Shown here piece by piece: positions 1 to 6,159 of a DNA stretch of 8,154 bases. The DNA comes from Bacteroidota bacterium (GTDB taxonomy: Bacteria > Bacteroidota > Rhodothermia > Rhodothermales > UBA10348). The translations under genes and the position numbers were made by a program. Location: assembly GCA_004356385.1 (NCBI GenBank), contig SMXL01000049.1, positions 1 to 8,154 of the forward strand, in the 5' to 3' direction. The notes beneath the pieces were generated by a model, which saw nothing but the letters and a program-made list of their open reading frames with translations, ran no database searches and was not told where the DNA came from. Numbering within the stretch: position 1 is the stretch's first letter; every line of letters starts with the position of its first letter.

Positions 1-832
1 GCCAGGGCATCACCGTAGAAATCGCGGTGATGACCAAAGCATAGAAAAATGCGCCACCGATAATCGAGACAATAACCGCGCGGCCGAGCGCCTTGGGATC
101 AATCGCCGCGTCCGCTTCTTCGGCGGCCTGGGGTATGGCGTCGAAACCGGCTAAAAACCACGGCACGACGGCCAAAACAGCAATAAATCCCCCGAAATTA
201 TCCACGAATGACCCGCTTCCTGCGAAAAGTGGCTGAAGATTCGAAAAACTGCCTTTTGTGAACGCAACAAAGGAAAACACGGCCGCACAGGCAAGCAATA
301 CCACCGTGCTCACGAGCTGAAAAGTCGCACTGTGTTTAACGCCTCGGTAGTTCACGTACATCACGAGCACACCGATCGCCAGGCCCGGAATGATCGACGA
401 CCATCCCACTCCGAAGCCGCCGACTTCGTAGAGGGGTGCCGACTTCAGGGAGGGTACCATGAATTCGAAGAGCCATCCGAGTGAGGTGGTTTCGAACGGG
501 CCGAGCGTCACGTAGCCGAATGCCAGCATCCACCCGGTCAGAAACGAATATCCGGTTCCGAACGCTTTATAGGCAAACGCGATCTCCCCGCCGGCCAATG
601 GGAGAGCCGGAGTCAGTTCCGCATAACACTTCCCAACTGAGATAAACAGAAAGCCGCCTATCAGAAAGGCCAGGATTGTGCCCATGGGACCGCCGCGCAT
701 GAGCCAGTCGCCTGCGACAAGAATCCAGCCTACTCCTACGATACTCCCGAGACCGATTCCCACGTAATCCCGGAAGGAAACACGCCGGGCAAGCGTGGGT
801 CGTCCACTCTGAGAAGCTCTTCCTCGTTCCAT
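1..832 (-). CDS. APC-superfamily amino-acid permease, 3' part cut by window edge
   Basis: Predicted inner-membrane amino-acid/polyamine/organocation transporter. The first 277 residues are visible; full-length members have about 430-550, so the C-terminal part lies outside the window. The start is the ATG at 830-832, 4 nt after the stop of the upstream hydrolase. Sequence evidence: TM1 carries the glycine-rich unwound-helix motif GIGLGSIVGVGW (25-36). A loop with YAELTPALPLAGGE (70-83) follows TM2, and an aromatic and glycine-rich stretch FLTGWMLAFGY lies at 97-107. Hydrophobic segments recur near 53-68, 97-118, 145-160, 172-191 and 212-230. The motif GFDAIPQAAEEAD (229-241) is typical of the permease family. 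No clear Shine-Dalgarno precedes the start, so translation is probably coupled to the hydrolase gene. The family call is firm. The substrate is unknown; an amino acid or amine is inferred from the family and from the neighbouring hydrolase. Confidence 0.9.
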   Translation of the reverse strand, partial: MERGRASQSGRPTLARRVSFRDYVGIGLGSIVGVGWILVAGDWLMRGGPMGTILAFLIGGFLFISVGKCYAELTPALPLAGGEIAFAYKAFGTGYSFLTGWMLAFGYVTLGPFETTSLGWLFEFMVPSLKSAPLYEVGGFGVGWSSIIPGLAIGVLVMYVNYRGVKHSATFQLVSTVVLLACAAVFSFVAFTKGSFSNLQPLFAGSGSFVDNFGGFIAVLAVVPWFLAGFDAIPQAAEEADAAIDPKALGRAVIVSIIGGAFFYALVITAISTVMPW

Positions 833-836
833 AAAA

Positions 837-3161
837 TCAGTCGGGAAGCACCGGCAGGATGACGTGACTGGGGTACGCGGGAGCATGGTGGATTCGCATG
901 TTGCCAGGAATCGTCTCGGTCACATACCCCTCGTCTTCACCCGTGTTGGAATTCGGAAAGGAGTAGTTGTCAAGCGCATTCATGACTGCGATCCGGATAC
1001 GATGTCCTTTCTTGAAGGTATTGGCGACCGATGGAATCGCGATTTCATATCTGACCACCTCCTCAATATTTCCCGACAGGAAATCCTCTTTCTCGAAATT
1101 AGAACCGAAAATGTGATATTCCGTATCGTCCAGATTCCGAAAACGAGCCCTAAGAACCCCCACCGTGAGTCGATTGGATTCATTCGCAGGCGTCACATCT
1201 GAAAGATGCACCCACCAGTCGGTGTCCTTGACATCGGTCGAGGTATAGAGGACAATATTGATATTGCCAGCCAACGTCAGGTCTTCCTCGAGAGGCGCAG
1301 TTGTATACGTCACAAGGTCGTGACGCATCTCGATATCCTTGAAATCGTAGGGGAACGACTGCACATCTGACCAGCTCTGCATCTGATCGAAACTGTACCA
1401 ATTCGTGACGGGATCCTCCGGATCATAGACAAACGACTCCGATGGCTCTTCAGTGAGCGGGGCCGTGAGCGTCAATAGTCCGTCTGACGGATGCCTGTTG
1501 GCCCGGCCCGTTGAATGGAAATAGTAGTGTGTGGGAACGACCTCTTCAGGAGGCCACGCACTTGCGGATCTCCAGTTGTTCTCGCCCATCACAAAATATT
1601 CGACCGTTGGATCAGTCACACCGTTCTCTACGCCTTTCAGAAAGTAATCGTACCACTTCTGCTTGATTAACCAGATGTCGCCCCGGACCGCATCGATCCC
1701 GAAACTGTATCCGTTCAGTCGTCGGTCGGCGTTATAACCGTGTTTCCAAGGACCGAGAATAAGGCGGTTCGGCCTCTTGCCACGCTCGGTCATATGTGCC
1801 CAATTGCTCCTCGTGCCAGGAAAGTCGTCGTCAAACCACCCGCTGATCTGAAATGTCCCAAAATTCCGTTCGTGATCGCCTGCATACCAGTTCTGCACGC
1901 CCCAAAACCCATCATTTTTCCAGTGGTCGAAGAACATGTTCCAGATAGGAATATCTTCGCCTGTAGCGTAGACGTCGATATCGGCGAGGGGCCGGTGGTG
2001 AAGAATGTCGGTCCACGTCCGCTCTGGAAGTATCTCCTTGTCGAGCATCCAGAAGTCGTAGTAGGCCATGCCTTCCACAAACGTCCCGCCCATATATGGC
2101 TGATCGCTGAAGGCTGTGCCCATGGACGATTCGGGGATCAGACATTTAAGCGCAGGATTGTTCGCCATCGAAACCGACCACTGTGTATACCCTACGTAAG
2201 ATCCACCCTGCATGCAGACTTCCCCGTTCGACCAGGGCTGATCGACGATCCATTCGAGCCCGTCGGATCCATCCGCCGGTTCTTGGATCAATTCATCCCA
2301 CTCGCCCTCCGACCTCGACTCGGGATCCCAATACGCGGTTCCTCTTACTGCCTGGAGTACAACAGCATATCCGCGAACGACGTACGGCCAATACGCATTG
2401 ATCAGCGACGAAATTCCGTAGGGTGTGCGTACAAAAATTGTCGGGAAGGATCCGTCTGTATCGCCGTCGGGTAGATAGATGCGCGTCGCGAGCGCGAAGC
2501 CCGCGGTTGAAGGCATCATCACCTTGTCCAAGGTGATGATTCCGTAAACAGGCTGCGACATCTGTTCTTCTCTCCATTCAGCGACCGTTGTAAATGCCTC
2601 GAATCCACGTCGGACCGCAACGGCGTCGCCTCGCACGTCAATGGCGGCAATGACCCGATTGTCTTCTCCAATTACGAGATCCATAGGGAGGGAGGCGTCC
2701 CTGGCGGCCCAGTAGAACGCGTATACTTCTGAGCCGTCGACCAGCTCGTGAAGCGCGCGATGCCGAACGTAAATGGACTGCTCGTCGGGCCATCCAATCG
2801 CGTGTACACTCCTCCAGTCAATGTTGGAGAGCTCTCCTACCTGACCAGGGAAATTCGAGATCGCGCCCCACAATTTGAAGTCTGGATTGTTGCGGGCTTC
2901 CGACGCCAGGGAGGAGGCTGACTCGCTCCAGGTGTTCGAGAAGATGTCTCTGCTTTTCAGGCTGACTTCGGTCCCGCTCTCTAGTTCACGCATGGTAAGC
3001 TCGGCCAATACAACACCCTGGCGGTAGACGTCGAAAATGACTTCAGGCGAAGACTGGGCCGCCGTATTAGAGGTTGTAAGCGTCAGAATTAAGAGTTGCC
3101 CGAGTACGTGCATCACCTGGCAACGCGGTGATGCGACAGGCGGGAGGAAAATCGTATTCAT
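837..3161 (-). CDS. Exported CocE/NonD-family (S15-like) serine hydrolase
   Basis: 774-residue secreted alpha/beta-hydrolase, related to cocaine esterase, alpha-amino-acid ester hydrolase, glutaryl-7-ACA acylase and X-Pro dipeptidyl peptidase. An N-terminal hydrophobic segment ending TAAQ (about 17-36) looks like a signal peptide, so it should act in the periplasm or outside the cell. Residues 40-200 form an extra domain I do not recognise. The catalytic domain spans about 205-510: nucleophile S321 in GGSYVG, acid D444 in GWFDDDF, and histidine H474 in GPWKHG. Residues about 545-774 match the C-terminal jelly roll of the family, beginning near YYFHSTGRANRHPSDG. The three consecutive Asp (444-446) partly recall the acidic pocket of amino-acid ester hydrolases, but this does not settle specificity. 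Usual family length is about 550-650, so this protein is long. Met17 (codon 3111-3113) is an alternative start giving a more usual signal peptide. The permease gene follows after 4 nt; the pair suggests cleavage outside and uptake of the product. Exact substrate is unknown. Confidence 0.93.
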   Translation of the reverse strand: MNTIFLPPVASPRCQVMHVLGQLLILTLTTSNTAAQSSPEVIFDVYRQGVVLAELTMRELESGTEVSLKSRDIFSNTWSESASSLASEARNNPDFKLWGAISNFPGQVGELSNIDWRSVHAIGWPDEQSIYVRHRALHELVDGSEVYAFYWAARDASLPMDLVIGEDNRVIAAIDVRGDAVAVRRGFEAFTTVAEWREEQMSQPVYGIITLDKVMMPSTAGFALATRIYLPDGDTDGSFPTIFVRTPYGISSLINAYWPYVVRGYAVVLQAVRGTAYWDPESRSEGEWDELIQEPADGSDGLEWIVDQPWSNGEVCMQGGSYVGYTQWSVSMANNPALKCLIPESSMGTAFSDQPYMGGTFVEGMAYYDFWMLDKEILPERTWTDILHHRPLADIDVYATGEDIPIWNMFFDHWKNDGFWGVQNWYAGDHERNFGTFQISGWFDDDFPGTRSNWAHMTERGKRPNRLILGPWKHGYNADRRLNGYSFGIDAVRGDIWLIKQKWYDYFLKGVENGVTDPTVEYFVMGENNWRSASAWPPEEVVPTHYYFHSTGRANRHPSDGLLTLTAPLTEEPSESFVYDPEDPVTNWYSFDQMQSWSDVQSFPYDFKDIEMRHDLVTYTTAPLEEDLTLAGNINIVLYTSTDVKDTDWWVHLSDVTPANESNRLTVGVLRARFRNLDDTEYHIFGSNFEKEDFLSGNIEEVVRYEIAIPSVANTFKKGHRIRIAVMNALDNYSFPNSNTGEDEGYVTETIPGNMRIHHAPAYPSHVILPVLPD

Positions 3162-3181
3162 GATTGAATCAGTAGGGGACG

Positions 3182-3200
3182 GGATATGAACTCAATATCC
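3182..3200. repeat. Inverted repeat GGATAT / ATATCC
   Basis: Perfect 6-bp arms GGATAT (3182-3187) and ATATCC (3195-3200) are separated by 7 nt, just upstream of the hydrolase start at 3161. A second, wider pair of the same sequence with 7-bp arms lies at 3268-3274 (GGATATA) and 3301-3307 (TATATCC). The shared hexamer makes a common DNA-binding regulator possible, but chance in an AT-rich spacer is not excluded. Confidence 0.35.
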
Positions 3201-3415
3201 TGATCTGCAACCCGGATCGCAACGTGGATTTCAGTCTCCCGCATCGGATTACGCTATGGGTAATGGGGGATATAAGCGTCTCTATACCCTTCACGAGTGG
3301 TATATCCATAAATATCTTTGAACACGGTTATACATTTCGGCGGCCCGTGTCTCTATATCATTCCCGATGTTCTTGCACGGTTTAATCTGGTGTATGAAAC
3401 ACGGATTCCTGCGAT

Positions 3416-3441
3416 GTGTATGATTAGTCGTATCTATACAC
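3416..3441. promoter_or_regulatory. Probable vapBC operator (imperfect palindrome)
   Basis: A 26-bp imperfect palindrome of the form GTGTAT-N3-TA-N4-TA-N3-ATACAC ends 15 nt before the vapB start codon. It covers a possible -10 box (TATGAT, 3419-3424). A further copy of the left half, GTGTATGA, sits 26 bp upstream at 3390-3397, followed by ACAC. VapB antitoxins with a ribbon-helix-helix fold bind such half-sites and repress their own operon. The position and symmetry support this reading; binding itself is inferred. Confidence 0.5.
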
Positions 3442-3456
3442 ATTCCTATCAGTACA

Positions 3457-3648
3457 ATGAGAACCAATATTGTGATCAACGATCAACTGATGAAGAGGGC
3501 GCTGAAGATCACGGGTTGTAAAACCAAGCGTGAAGTCGTCGAGGCGGGACTAAAAATGCTTCTGCAACTCGAGGAGCAATCCAAGATCCGTGAGTTGCGT
3601 GGTAAGGTTACGTGGGAAGGAAACCTTGACGAGATGCGAGGTAGATAA
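3457..3648 (+). CDS. vapB: VapB-type antitoxin of a type II toxin-antitoxin pair
   Basis: 63-residue antitoxin of the VapB ribbon-helix-helix family. The N-terminal half matches the family pattern closely: a beta strand MRTNIVIND, then helices containing LMKRALKITG and KTKREVVEAGLKMLL. This part dimerises and binds operator DNA. The C-terminal tail (about 45-63), with LRGKVTWEGNLDEMRG, has the tryptophan and acidic residues typical of the flexible segment that wraps the toxin and blocks its active site. The start is the ATG at 3457; no clear Shine-Dalgarno precedes it. The stop codon TAA overlaps the ATG of vapC by one base (TAATG), which ties synthesis of the two proteins together. Length is normal for the family. 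The upstream palindrome at 3416-3441 is the likely autoregulatory site. Confidence 0.92.
   Translation: MRTNIVINDQLMKRALKITGCKTKREVVEAGLKMLLQLEEQSKIRELRGKVTWEGNLDEMRGR
3638..3642 (+). promoter_or_regulatory. Shine-Dalgarno site of vapC inside vapB
   Basis: GAGGT lies 5 nt before the vapC ATG, within the last codons of vapB. It supports the ATG at 3648 as the toxin start. It also means the toxin can be initiated by ribosomes ending vapB translation. It is one of the clearer Shine-Dalgarno sites in the window. Confidence 0.6.
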
Positions 3649-4037
3649 TGATCGTTGTAGACACGAGTGTCTGGATTGATTATCTCAACAGCGTATCGAC
3701 TCCACAAACCGAAACGCTGGATTTGCTTTTAGGACGGGACGTATTGGCTATCGGCGATTTAATCCTAACAGAAATTTTGCAGGGTTTGAGACCAGACGCA
3801 CAATTTTCGCGGGTTAAACAGGTATTGTTGTCATTTGTAGTTTTTGAAATGTTCGGGGTTTTGAGAGCCATTCGCTGCGCCGATCGTTACCGAACTCTTA
3901 GGAAGAAAGGGATAACGATCAGAAGAACCGTAGACGTCATCATCGCCAGCTACTGTATCGACGAGGGGCACACGCTTCTGTTTTCCGATAAGGATTTTAT
4001 TCCTTTTGTAGAGCACTTCGGATTGAAAACGATCTAA
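3648..4037 (+). CDS. vapC: VapC-type PIN-domain ribonuclease toxin
   Basis: 129-residue PIN-domain endoribonuclease, expected to use Mg2+ or Mn2+ to cut RNA (tRNA or rRNA in studied VapCs) when released from VapB. The four acidic residues of the PIN active site are all present: D5 in VVDTSVWIDYL, E42 in LILTEILQG, D96 in RTVDVIIASY, and D114 in LLFSDKDF. D116 is an additional nearby acid. The whole chain is one PIN domain of typical length, with no frameshift or lost residue, so the toxin looks active. It starts in the stop codon of vapB. The pair sits between a metabolic operon on the other strand and an exported hydrolase gene, with no transposase or att site visible. Such modules often arrive by horizontal transfer, but nothing here proves it. 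The RNA target cannot be read from the sequence. Confidence 0.94.
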   Translation: MIVVDTSVWIDYLNSVSTPQTETLDLLLGRDVLAIGDLILTEILQGLRPDAQFSRVKQVLLSFVVFEMFGVLRAIRCADRYRTLRKKGITIRRTVDVIIASYCIDEGHTLLFSDKDFIPFVEHFGLKTI

Positions 4038-4207
4038 CGTGATTGGGCAAGGCGTCCCCGGTGTTTTCGAGGATCGTCTTGCTTGCTCAAGCCCAAAAAT
4101 GTGCTTACTCTTGTTTTCGAGCATTCCGTCGCAACGGGCAAGAGGTCGATCCGAATTCGGCCCTTTCGTTCGCCGACTATGCGCGATTATCCCATCACTC
4201 GCAAGAG

Positions 4208-4213
4208 AAAGGA
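4208..4213 (+). promoter_or_regulatory. Shine-Dalgarno site that decides the metallo-hydrolase start
   Basis: AAAGGA lies 3 nt before the ATG at 4217. The spacer is short, but the purine run together with the signal peptide that begins at this ATG argues for it. The same frame stays open back to an ATG at 4043, but that extension has no family character and would bury the signal peptide. Confidence 0.45.
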
Positions 4214-4216
4214 CCC

Positions 4217-5137
4217 ATGAGACCTACGATTCGAATCCAATTCCTATCATTTTTCATTCCGTTGTTCGCTGGTTTATCGGTGAATGCCTTCGCACAACAA
4301 AACTTTGACGAGGTCGAGATTAAGGCAACTCACGTCGCAGAAGGCATTTTCATGCTCACCGGATCTGGGGGAAACCTCGGCCTTTCGGTAGGGGACGATG
4401 GTGCCTTCCTGATAGACGATCAATTTGCGCCGCTAACTGATAAAATATTGACGGCGATTAAAGAACAGACGGACCATCCCGTTCAGTTCGTGATCAATAC
4501 CCATTGGCATGGCGATCATACCGGAGGGAATGAGAGCATGGGCGCGGCAGGCGCCATCATCGTCGCTCACGAAAACGTGCGAAAGCAGATGAGGGTCGAT
4601 CATTTCCTGGCAACATTCAACTCCACGACACCCGCGTCACCTGAAAGCGCATTACCTGTCGTCACCTTCACGGAAGCCATGACGTTTCATTGGAACGGGG
4701 ACGAAATCCGCGTTTTTCATGTTGATCCGGCTCATACGGACGGCGATTCAGTCATTCATTTCAAGAGATCAAACGTAATTCATGCCGGTGATGTCTTTTT
4801 CAACGGAATGTATCCGTTTTTCGATACCTCCACAGGCGGATCGCTCAGGGGTATGATTGCCGCGACAGCCCGAATTCTTGAACACACGGATGACCAAACG
4901 AAAATTATTCCGGGGCACGGACCTTTAGCAAATCGGTCTGATTTGGAGACGTACTACGAGATGATGGTTTCCGTGAGCGAAATGATAAAAGCGCTCGTAG
5001 AAGATGGAAAAAACCGCAACGAAATCATCGCGGCCAAGCCTACCGAGAATCTGGACGCCACGTGGGGAGGAGGCTTTCTCCAACCCGATATGTGGGTGGG
5101 CATCGTCTACGACGGGATGGTAAAAGAGGCAAGCTGA
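4217..5137 (+). CDS. Exported MBL-fold metallo-hydrolase
   Basis: 306-residue protein of the metallo-beta-lactamase superfamily, with a signal peptide ending near VNAFAQ (1-27), so it is probably periplasmic. The metal-binding set is complete. THWHGDH supplies H96, H98, D100 and H101. PAHTDGD supplies H173, HAGD supplies D192, and IPGHG supplies H234. The bridging D192 gives a two-metal site like that of glyoxalase II and many general MBL hydrolases. True beta-lactamases lack that aspartate, so an antibiotic-resistance role should not be assumed. The C-terminal end (about 275-306) with WGGGFLQPDMWVGIVYDGM looks like the normal family terminus. The start at 4217 is chosen for the signal peptide and the AAAGGA site. 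It lies 179 nt after vapC with no clear terminator between, so read-through from vapBC is possible. The substrate is unknown; the fold acts on thioesters, lactones, sulfate or phosphate esters. Confidence 0.9.
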   Translation: MRPTIRIQFLSFFIPLFAGLSVNAFAQQNFDEVEIKATHVAEGIFMLTGSGGNLGLSVGDDGAFLIDDQFAPLTDKILTAIKEQTDHPVQFVINTHWHGDHTGGNESMGAAGAIIVAHENVRKQMRVDHFLATFNSTTPASPESALPVVTFTEAMTFHWNGDEIRVFHVDPAHTDGDSVIHFKRSNVIHAGDVFFNGMYPFFDTSTGGSLRGMIAATARILEHTDDQTKIIPGHGPLANRSDLETYYEMMVSVSEMIKALVEDGKNRNEIIAAKPTENLDATWGGGFLQPDMWVGIVYDGMVKEAS

Positions 5138-5562
5138 GTCACAGCGGCCATTGCGCGGAATATTCAAACGGCCTATTGGAGCGCTAAGTCTCCCTTGTAC
5201 AAATTGGCTGTGTATGGAAAATTGCGATCATCCGCTCACAGGCTAGGAAACAATAATGCCCGAGATGGAGACACCGAAGAGTTTTTCGCATTTCTAAGCT
5301 CAAATGAAGTCGAATACCTGGCTGATCTCGAAACGCTCGAGAGATCACATTCTCCAGTCTCAGCCGGCTGATTCTTTTCATGTCCGATTCGCCAAATCGA
5401 AACCCACCTCCGGAATTTCGTACAATTCACTGACCACCGCTCCGGAGACTGACCTGGATACCATCCTGGTTTCTCGTACGGACGCGATCCGGAAAACATT
5501 CCGGGAATCACTGTAAACCAATCCGGTACTGCCCGTGTCTATCGCGGCAAATCAGGTACCTG
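5138..5562. other. Intergenic stretch with weak coding signs and repeats
   Basis: This 425-nt gap holds no gene I can call with confidence. From 5138 to 5371 the frame of the metallo-hydrolase stays open for 77 codons after its stop, with a protein-like composition (for example DTEEFFAFLSSNEVEYLADL), but there is no ATG; the best in-frame starts are TTG 5195 and GTG 5210, without a Shine-Dalgarno. Overlapping in another frame, 5304-5516 is a 70-codon ATG-initiated open frame, also without a ribosome binding site. They could be a decayed gene with a frameshift near 5370, a small protein, or chance. The right part contains five TCCGG cores between 5409 and 5527, and two palindromes near the sigma gene. 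I see no clear terminator for the metallo-hydrolase and no textbook -35/-10 pair. Confidence 0.4.
5489..5504. promoter_or_regulatory. Inverted repeat CCGGAA-AACA-TTCCGG upstream of the sigma gene
   Basis: Perfect 6-bp arms surround a 4-nt loop, 58 nt before the sigma start codon. Further TCCGG cores occur at 5409, 5441 and 5522. It could be an operator for the promoter of the sigma operon, or a small RNA hairpin. No T-run follows on the plus strand, so it is unlikely to be a terminator. Confidence 0.35.
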
Positions 5563-5564
5563 AT
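5551..5564. promoter_or_regulatory. Perfect 14-bp palindrome over the sigma ribosome binding site
   Basis: ATCAGGTACCTGAT reads the same on both strands. It contains the only Shine-Dalgarno-like AGGT (5554-5557) and the first two bases of the start ATG at 5563. A protein bound here, or pairing between two transcripts, would block initiation of the sigma factor. The symmetry is a direct observation; a regulatory role is inferred. Confidence 0.4.
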
Positions 5565-6135
5565 GTTCTCGATGACCGAACCTGTACTTGCTGATGTGGC
5601 CAGTGGCCACGCTCAGATTTCGTTTCGCGAAGTCGTAGAGACGCACAAGCGTTCAATCTACTATCTCGCTCTCGATCTGACGGGTAATCATCACGATGCT
5701 GAAGATTTGTCGCAGGATGTGTTCATCAAAGCGCACAGAGGGCTGAAAAGCTTTCGCGGGGAGGCGCAGATGTACACCTGGCTTCGACGTATCACCGTGA
5801 ACACTTACTTGAACAAGCGCCGAAAAAAGGCGGTTTCGTTCATGAGGTTTTTCGGAGATGAAGAGGAGCCCGAGCATACGCCGTCCGATGAGTTGGCACC
5901 TGATAAATCGGCGGAAAGTGGGATTTTGCGGCATCACGTTGAGCGCGCGCTCGACACACTTTCTCCTCGCGAGAAGAGTGCATTTGTGCTTCGGCACCAC
6001 CGCGATCTCTCGGTGAGGGAAGTAGCGACTTCGATGGAAGTCGCCGACGGTACTGTAAAGAGCCTGCTCTTTCGTGCCACACAAAAATTGCAGAAGCAAT
6101 TAGCCTATCTGCAGAACGATTTTGACAGAAGCTGA
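5563..6135 (+). CDS. ECF-family RNA polymerase sigma factor
   Basis: 190-residue group 4 (extracytoplasmic function) sigma factor that directs RNA polymerase to a special promoter set. Region 2 spans about 21-88: the core-binding and -10-melting motif DAEDLSQDVFIKAH (45-58), then FRGEAQMYTWLRRITVNTYL (64-83) and a basic cluster. Region 4 spans about 127-180: ALDTLSPREKSAFVLRHH and a helix-turn-helix LSVREVATSMEVADGTVKSL (149-168) that reads the -35 element. The linker (97-120) is short and acidic. There is no region 1.1 or 3 and no extra C-terminal domain, as usual for the class. The start at ATG 5563 follows AGGT by 5 nt; Met4 (5572) is the alternative. The anti-sigma gene begins 24 nt after the stop, so the two are surely co-transcribed. 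ECF genes are often self-activated, but I cannot identify the promoter with confidence. The regulon is unknown. Confidence 0.95.
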   Translation: MFSMTEPVLADVASGHAQISFREVVETHKRSIYYLALDLTGNHHDAEDLSQDVFIKAHRGLKSFRGEAQMYTWLRRITVNTYLNKRRKKAVSFMRFFGDEEEPEHTPSDELAPDKSAESGILRHHVERALDTLSPREKSAFVLRHHRDLSVREVATSMEVADGTVKSLLFRATQKLQKQLAYLQNDFDRS

Positions 6136-6159
6136 TGGAGGCCCAGAAGGGTTCGAATC

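Larger units (their letters stand above)
3162..3456. other. Divergent intergenic region, no gene seen
   Basis: This 295-nt gap separates the start of the minus-strand hydrolase from the start of plus-strand vapB, so it should hold two divergent promoters. The short open frames in it are not convincing as genes. A possible hydrolase promoter on the minus strand is TTGCGA, 17 nt, GATATT, which is only a weak match to the consensus. For vapB, TATGAT at 3419-3424 resembles a -10 box, but its -35 (GAAACA, 3396-3401) is poor. The region is rich in short repeats: GGATAT/ATATCC pairs, two copies of GTCTCTATA (3278-3286 and 3349-3357), and GTGTATGA copies close to vapB. These suggest regulator binding sites. 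Confidence 0.6.

Noticed and set aside
1740..2474. 244-codon open frame on the plus strand
   Set aside because: It lies wholly antisense to the hydrolase catalytic domain, whose triad and C-terminal domain are unmistakable; the translation has no family character.
3457..4037. vapBC as part of a phage or transposon
   Set aside because: No transposase, integrase, terminal repeat or att-like duplication is visible on either side.
4044..4097. Possible vapC terminator from TTGGGC (4044 region) and GCCCAA (4090 region)
   Set aside because: The arms are only 6 bp, the loop is about 40 nt, and A residues, not T residues, follow on the coding strand.
4043..4216. 58-codon upstream extension of the metallo-hydrolase frame
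   Set aside because: The ATG at 4217 starts a normal signal peptide and has AAAGGA before it; the extension would put the signal sequence in the middle of the protein.
4217..5137. Antibiotic-resistance beta-lactamase
   Set aside because: The metal ligands fit the general MBL superfamily and include the extra bridging Asp (D192) of glyoxalase II-like enzymes, so a beta-lactamase call is not supported.
5236..5511. 91-codon open frame on the minus strand in the sigma upstream region
   Set aside because: Its translation is rich in Arg, Ser and Trp without any domain pattern, and no ribosome site precedes it.
5653..6099. 148-codon open frame on the minus strand
   Set aside because: It is antisense to the ECF sigma gene, which has clear regions 2 and 4.
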